Positions 60,383 to 64,000 of a stretch of DNA of 64,000 bases are shown one piece after another. Below the pieces are notes generated by a model. That model ran no database searches. It saw only the letters and a list, made by a program, of their open reading frames with translations, and was not told the DNA's origin. How positions within the stretch are numbered: position 1 is the first letter of the stretch; each line of letters starts with the position of its first letter. Origin of the DNA: Halobaculum gomorrense (GTDB taxonomy: Archaea > Halobacteriota > Halobacteria > Halobacteriales > Haloferacaceae); contig NZ_FQWV01000006.1 in NCBI RefSeq assembly GCF_900129775.1, forward strand, positions 62,001 to 126,000, given 5' to 3'. A program made the position numbers and the translations under genes.

Positions 60383-61600
60383 CTACTCCAGCGCCGCGTC
60401 GAACGCCGCTTGGAGGTCCGCCGTCATGTCGTCGATGTGCTCCACGCCGACGGAGACGCGGATGAGCCCGTCGGTGAGGCCGGCGGCCTCGCGCTCCGCC
60501 TTCGGGATCGCGGCGTGCGTCATCGCTGCGGGTTGCTCGATGAGGCTCTCGACACCGCCGAGGCTCTCCGCGAGCGTGAACACCGCCGTCTCCTCGACGA
60601 CGGTGCTCGCCTGCTCCAGCGTGCCGTCGAACTCGAACGAGAGCATGCCGCCGAAGTCGTCCATCTGATCGCTCGCCAGGTCGTGCTGCGGGTGGGAGTC
60701 GAGACCGGGGTAGTACACCCGCGAGACGGCGTCGTGGTCGTCGAGCCACGCCGCCAGGTCGCGGGCGTTGTCGCAGTGTCGGTCCATCCGCACGGGCAGC
60801 GTCTTCGTCCCCCGGAGGACGAGGAAGCAGTCGAACGGCGACGGCGTCGCGCCCACGGAGTTCTGGTAGAAGCCGATGCGCTCATCGAGGTCGGCGTCGT
60901 CGGTGACCAGCGCGCCGCCGACCACGTCCGAGTGACCGCCGAGGTACTTCGTCAGCGAGTGGCTCACGATGTCGGCGCCGTGTTCCAATGGGCGCTGGAG
61001 GTACGGCGTCGCGAACGTGTTGTCGACGGCACACAGCGCGCCGTGCTCGTGGGCGATGTCCGCGAGGGCCGCAATGTCGTTCACCCGCATGAGGGGGTTC
61101 GTCGGCGTCTCGACCCACAGGAGTTCAGTCTCCTCGCGCATCGCGTCGCGGACGGCGTCGTGGTCGGTGGTGTCGACGAAGTCGAACTCCAGATCGTACT
61201 CCTCGTACACCTGCGTGAAGATCCGGTGGGTGCCGCCGTACACGTCGTCGCCGGTCACGACGTGGTCGCCCGCGGAGAGCAGATTCAGCACGGTGTTGAT
61301 CGCGCCCATGCCCGAGGAGAACGCGCGGCCGAACTCGCCGTCCTCCAGCGCCGCGAGGTTCGCCTCTAGATCGGTGCGCGTTGGGTTGCCGGTGCGGCTG
61401 TACTCGTAGCCGCGGTGGTCGCCGGGGCCGTCCTGCTCGTACGTGGAGTTGGCGTAGATGGGAGTCATCAGCGCGCCGGTCTCGGGTTCCGGCTGCTGGC
61501 CGGCGTGGATCGCGGTCGTCTCGATGCGGAACTGCGGTCCGTCCGCGTCGGTGTCGGTCGCGTCGGGGTCGCCGTCGCCGTGGTCGCTGCGGTCGGTCAT
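60383..61600 (-). CDS. Cystathionine gamma-synthase/lyase family PLP enzyme
   Basis: A 405-residue Cys/Met metabolism PLP enzyme, homotetrameric in the family. Seen: RIETTAIHAGQQPEPETGA, EYSRTGNPTR, the PLP lysine in SHSLTKYLGG (Lys218), and SLGGVESLIEQPA. Cystathionine gamma-synthase, gamma-lyase and O-acetylhomoserine sulfhydrylase share these motifs, so the exact reaction is open; the asd gene next door favours methionine synthesis. ATG 61600 (MTDRSDHGDGDPDATD) is the best start. Confidence 0.9.
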   Translation of the reverse strand: MTDRSDHGDGDPDATDTDADGPQFRIETTAIHAGQQPEPETGALMTPIYANSTYEQDGPGDHRGYEYSRTGNPTRTDLEANLAALEDGEFGRAFSSGMGAINTVLNLLSAGDHVVTGDDVYGGTHRIFTQVYEEYDLEFDFVDTTDHDAVRDAMREETELLWVETPTNPLMRVNDIAALADIAHEHGALCAVDNTFATPYLQRPLEHGADIVSHSLTKYLGGHSDVVGGALVTDDADLDERIGFYQNSVGATPSPFDCFLVLRGTKTLPVRMDRHCDNARDLAAWLDDHDAVSRVYYPGLDSHPQHDLASDQMDDFGGMLSFEFDGTLEQASTVVEETAVFTLAESLGGVESLIEQPAAMTHAAIPKAEREAAGLTDGLIRVSVGVEHIDDMTADLQAAFDAALE

Positions 61601-61770
61601 ACCCGGCTCGACGGTACCGGTCGGTGTGATTCTTGCCATTCGGGCGGAGAGTGCCGGCGTTCCCCACCTCTGTTCGCTCCGTCGGCTGCCGGCCGCGGCG
61701 GGCACCACCGTTGGGGGAATCACAAACACCTTGCCGCCCGGTCCCGGAGGAATCGATATCAGGTGATTTC

Positions 61771-62883
61771 GTGACCGAGAAACGCGAGTACACGAACGAT
61801 TACCCCGAGAAGACGCTGTACATCCCCGGCCCGACCGAGGTCTGCGAGGACGTGATCGAGGAGATGGCCCAGCCGATGTTCGGCCACCGGATGGACCGGA
61901 TGACGGATCTGTACACGACCATCGTCGAGGACACGAAGGAGTTTCTCGGCACCGACAACGAGGTGATGATCCTCACCGGCTCCGGGACCGAGTTCTGGGA
62001 GGCCTCAACGCTGAACCTCGTCGACGAGAACATCCTCGTGCCGACGTGCGGGAGCTTCAGCGAGCGCCACGCCAACGTCGCCGAGCGACTCGGCAAGAAC
62101 GTGGACCGACTGGAGTACGAGTGGGGGGAGGCGATCAAGCCCGAGGACATCCGCGAGCACCTCGAAGCGACCGACAAACACTACGACGTGGTCGCGACTG
62201 TGATGAACGAGAGTTCGACCGGCGTGCGCAACCCGATCGAGGAGATCGGCGACGTGACCGCCGAGTACCCGGACACGTACTTCGTCGTCGACGCGGTGTC
62301 GGCGCTGGGCGGCGACTACGTCGACATCGACGCCCACGGCATCGACGTGATCTTCGCGTCGACGCAGAAGGCGTTCGCGATGCCGCCCGGGCTGGCGGTG
62401 TGCATCGTCAGCGACGAGGCGTATGAGCGCGAGGTGGGGAAGGAGTCGGCGTCGTGGTACGGCGGCTTCCAGCGCGCGCTCGACTACTACGACCGGAAGG
62501 GGCAGACCCACTCGACGCCAGCGATACCGATCATGCTCGCGTACCGAAAGCAGATGAAGTACATGCTGGAGGAGGGCCACGAGGGGCGCAACGCCCGACA
62601 CCGAGAGATGGCCGAGTACACCCGCGAGTGGGCGGACGAACACTTCGGCATGTTCCCCGAGAAGGGGTACGAGTCGCAGACGGTCGCGTGCATTGAGAAC
62701 ACGCAGGGCATCGACGTGGCCGGGACAATCGAGCAGGTGAGCGAGGAGTACGACATGGTGTTCTCGAACGGCTACGGCTCGCAACTCGGCGAGGAGACGT
62801 TCCGCATCGGCCACATGGGCGAGCACGACGTGGAGTCAATCCGGGCGCTGACCGACGCCATCGAGGACGTGGCCGGGCTGTAG
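61771..62883 (+). CDS. Class V aminotransferase (alanine-glyoxylate/phosphoserine type)
   Basis: A 370-residue PLP enzyme with GTG start (VTEKREYTNDYPEKTL). YIPGPTEVCEDVIEEMAQPMF and FGHR at the N-terminus, DAVSALGGDYVDID and the PLP lysine in FASTQKAFAMPPG (Lys200). Relatives transfer amino groups from Ala, Ser or Asp to glyoxylate or pyruvate. Divergent from the trans-sulphuration gene. A 16-base perfect palindrome follows the stop. Confidence 0.9.
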   Translation: MTEKREYTNDYPEKTLYIPGPTEVCEDVIEEMAQPMFGHRMDRMTDLYTTIVEDTKEFLGTDNEVMILTGSGTEFWEASTLNLVDENILVPTCGSFSERHANVAERLGKNVDRLEYEWGEAIKPEDIREHLEATDKHYDVVATVMNESSTGVRNPIEEIGDVTAEYPDTYFVVDAVSALGGDYVDIDAHGIDVIFASTQKAFAMPPGLAVCIVSDEAYEREVGKESASWYGGFQRALDYYDRKGQTHSTPAIPIMLAYRKQMKYMLEEGHEGRNARHREMAEYTREWADEHFGMFPEKGYESQTVACIENTQGIDVAGTIEQVSEEYDMVFSNGYGSQLGEETFRIGHMGEHDVESIRALTDAIEDVAGL

Positions 62884-62885
62884 GT

Positions 62886-62901
62886 CCGGACGGCCGTCCG
62901 G
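62886..62901. terminator. Perfect palindrome after the aminotransferase gene
   Basis: CCGGACGG / CCGTCCGG, a 16-base uninterrupted palindrome three bases after the stop. Could be a terminator stem or a recognition site; no T-run follows. The remaining 228 bases to the next gene show nothing I can name. Confidence 0.4.
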
Positions 62902-63129
62902 CTCATCGATTGGCGACGTGTCGCCCGGAACACTAACGAGCCGGCGTCATCCCGTGGCGGCGTGCCGCGTCGGCCGGTAAACCCTCGTGCCGGGCGTCCG
63001 CGATCGCGGCTCGCGGCGGGCCGTGTGTCGCGCGCCCGGGTTCTCCGCACCGTCATCGCACCCTAGCGGGTCTACTGGGGCGGGGACTGAAGGCGCGCAC
63101 CCGCAGCTAGCGCCCGGCGGTACAAACCG

Positions 63130-63603
63130 CTACCGGAGGAACTTCGAGAGCCGGTCGGTGAGCGAGGAATCGTCGCCCAGCTTCAGGTAGAACGCGTCGC
63201 CGCCGTCCTCGTAGTAGTTCTCGATCCGGCGGACGGTCTGAAAGCCGATATGCTCGTAGAACGCCAGCGCCGCCTCGTTCGTCGTCCGCGCGTGACACGA
63301 CACCGAACGGTTCTCCTCGGCGACCTCGGCGACGAGCCGCTCACCGTAGCCGCGTCCCCGAACCCACGGTGCGACGGCCAGAAACAGGATGTAGCCGTCG
63401 CGTCGCGTGGCGGCGAAGCCGACGAGCTCGTCGTCCTCGAAAAGCAGGTGGCAGGCGGCGCGCTTGTAAGCGTTCATGAAGAAGCCGCGCCGCTGCTTGA
63501 GGACGCCCTCGCGCTCGCGTATCTCCTCTTTCAGCGCCCAGGCGGCCGCCGCGTTGTCGGCGTTCCCCGGGGGATCCATGCGCTTTTCGACGTTGACACT
63601 CAC
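63130..63603 (-). CDS. RimI-like GNAT acetyltransferase
   Basis: A 157-residue GNAT protein with VRRDGYILFLAVAP-like strand (ATRRDGYILFLAVAPW), the acetyl-CoA loop RGRGYGERLV, and CHARTTNEAALAFYEHIGFQ followed by YYEDGGDAFYLKLG. The family is close to the N-terminal/ribosomal acetyltransferase RimI. GTG 63603 (VSVNVEKRMDPPGN) matches family starts and a TTAATT box about 28 bases upstream; an ATG at 63630 would sit next to that box. Confidence 0.85.
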   Translation of the reverse strand: MSVNVEKRMDPPGNADNAAAAWALKEEIREREGVLKQRRGFFMNAYKRAACHLLFEDDELVGFAATRRDGYILFLAVAPWVRGRGYGERLVAEVAEENRSVSCHARTTNEAALAFYEHIGFQTVRRIENYYEDGGDAFYLKLGDDSSLTDRLSKFLR

Positions 63604-63702
63604 GCTGATGTCTCTACTGCTGAAGCGCATTTAATTCCACCGTCGGCGGCGCTCGTCGCCGCACAGTCGTTCTCGACGGGCGCTCACCGGGATCCCGCAC
63701 CA

Positions 63703-63710
63703 TTTTACTT
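63703..63710 (+). promoter_or_regulatory. TATA-like box of the DUF502 gene
   Basis: TTTTACTT centred about 27 bases before ATG 63733, the usual leaderless spacing of this window. Confidence 0.6.
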
Positions 63711-63732
63711 CCCACGTTCGTTCGAATGTGCA

Positions 63733-64000
63733 ATGTCGAAGTGGTCGCCCGACGAGCTGACCGGGTCGGTCGTCAGGGCGTTCCGAAGCGCGTTCGTCAC
63801 CGGAGTGGCCGTCGTCGTCCCGTTGTTGCTCTCGCTCATCGTGCTCGCGGTCGCCGGTCGCTACGTCTACGAGTATCTCGACCTGTTCTCCACGCTGGTG
63901 CTCGATCTCAGTCCCGAGGCTCGGTACGCGTTCACCCTGTCGGGCGTCAGGCTCTCGGTCACGAAGGAGGCGCTGATCGAACTGCTCACGCCGGTCGTGC
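63733..64000 (+). CDS. DUF502 family membrane protein (start only)
   Basis: First 89 residues of a gene cut by the right window edge. Start MSKWSPDELTGSVVRAFRSA, then FVTGVAVVVPLLLSLIVLAVAG as the first membrane segment, the DUF502 signature N-terminus. The second hydrophobic segment starts near residue 82. Function of the family is unknown. Confidence 0.82.
   Translation, partial: MSKWSPDELTGSVVRAFRSAFVTGVAVVVPLLLSLIVLAVAGRYVYEYLDLFSTLVLDLSPEARYAFTLSGVRLSVTKEALIELLTPVV

Noticed and set aside
62987-63190. 67-residue plus-strand frame in the gap before the RimI-like gene
   Set aside because: No start context or promoter box, overlaps the end of the convergent gene and lacks codon bias.

Overview
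The window is a stretch of haloarchaeal (class Halobacteria) main-chromosome DNA. The evidence is high GC with strong G/C at third codon positions, very acidic proteins, archaeal ribosomal proteins (L7Ae, S28e, L24e, S17e, L21e), RNA polymerase subunit RpoF, archaeal CDC48 and CofD, split MetE, a haloarchaeal PccBXA propionyl-CoA carboxylase, and many genes with a TATA-like box about 26-30 bases before the start codon, the pattern of leaderless transcripts. I saw no rRNA, tRNA, insertion sequence, integrase or CRISPR array. Genes are packed tightly and stop/start overlaps of the ATGA or GTGA type are common.

Layout. 1-9.7 kb: inositol-phosphatase-like protein, Lrp/AsnC regulator, two tandem HD-domain phosphohydrolase paralogues, amidohydrolase, MaoC-like protein, small Cys protein plus BKACE enzyme, DUF456 protein and tmcA. 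9.8-12 kb: zinc-type ferredoxin, a truncated etfB head joined to a GNAT gene, a 54-residue zinc-binding-type protein and a cyclase-family hydrolase. 12-13.4 kb: rpl7ae-rps28e-rpl24e-ndk. 13.4-18.2 kb: a frameshifted small gene, a gamma-carbonic-anhydrase-like protein, then a translationally coupled operon cofD / DUS-like TIM barrel / CitG-like / DUF447, and rps17e. 18-24 kb: DUF63, a SnoaL-like protein and pccB-pccX-pccA. 23.9-30 kb: ribose-1,5-bisphosphate isomerase with a PfkB kinase, enoyl-CoA hydratase, a dUTPase/dCTP-deaminase-like protein and a split methionine synthase. 29.6-33.9 kb: rpl21e-rpoF-DUF655-ksgA-mscS-hemK2. 34-37.4 kb: moaA with a nickel/cobalt-transporter-like gene, divergent from mrp. 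37.4-38.9 kb: a lower-GC PAS histidine kinase and a repeat-containing spacer. 38.8-45.5 kb: cdc48 with an Hsp20-like partner, alpha/beta hydrolase, panB, DUF5822, acyl-CoA dehydrogenase and HAD hydrolase. 45.5-51.2 kb: AlaX, MBF1, 2-hydroxyacid dehydrogenase, FAH-family protein, malate synthase and a VOC protein. 51.4-59.1 kb: a 1012-residue D-lactate/glycolate dehydrogenase-type protein, an Nramp-like carrier and a run of small membrane and orphan proteins. 59.1-64 kb: asd, a cystathionine gamma-synthase/lyase-type enzyme, a class V aminotransferase, a RimI-like GNAT and the start of a DUF502 gene.

How the genes work together. Several groups serve amino-acid and C1 metabolism (asd, the trans-sulphuration enzyme, both metE halves), CoA-ester metabolism (pccBXA, crotonase, acyl-CoA dehydrogenase, MaoC-like, BKACE, panB), nucleotide-sugar salvage (R15P isomerase, PfkB) and translation or RNA modification (ribosomal proteins, TmcA, KsgA, HemK2, AlaX). 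The least explained parts are the cofD-linked operon, the tandem HD pair, the etfB/GNAT junction and the 54.5-59.1 kb membrane-protein run.
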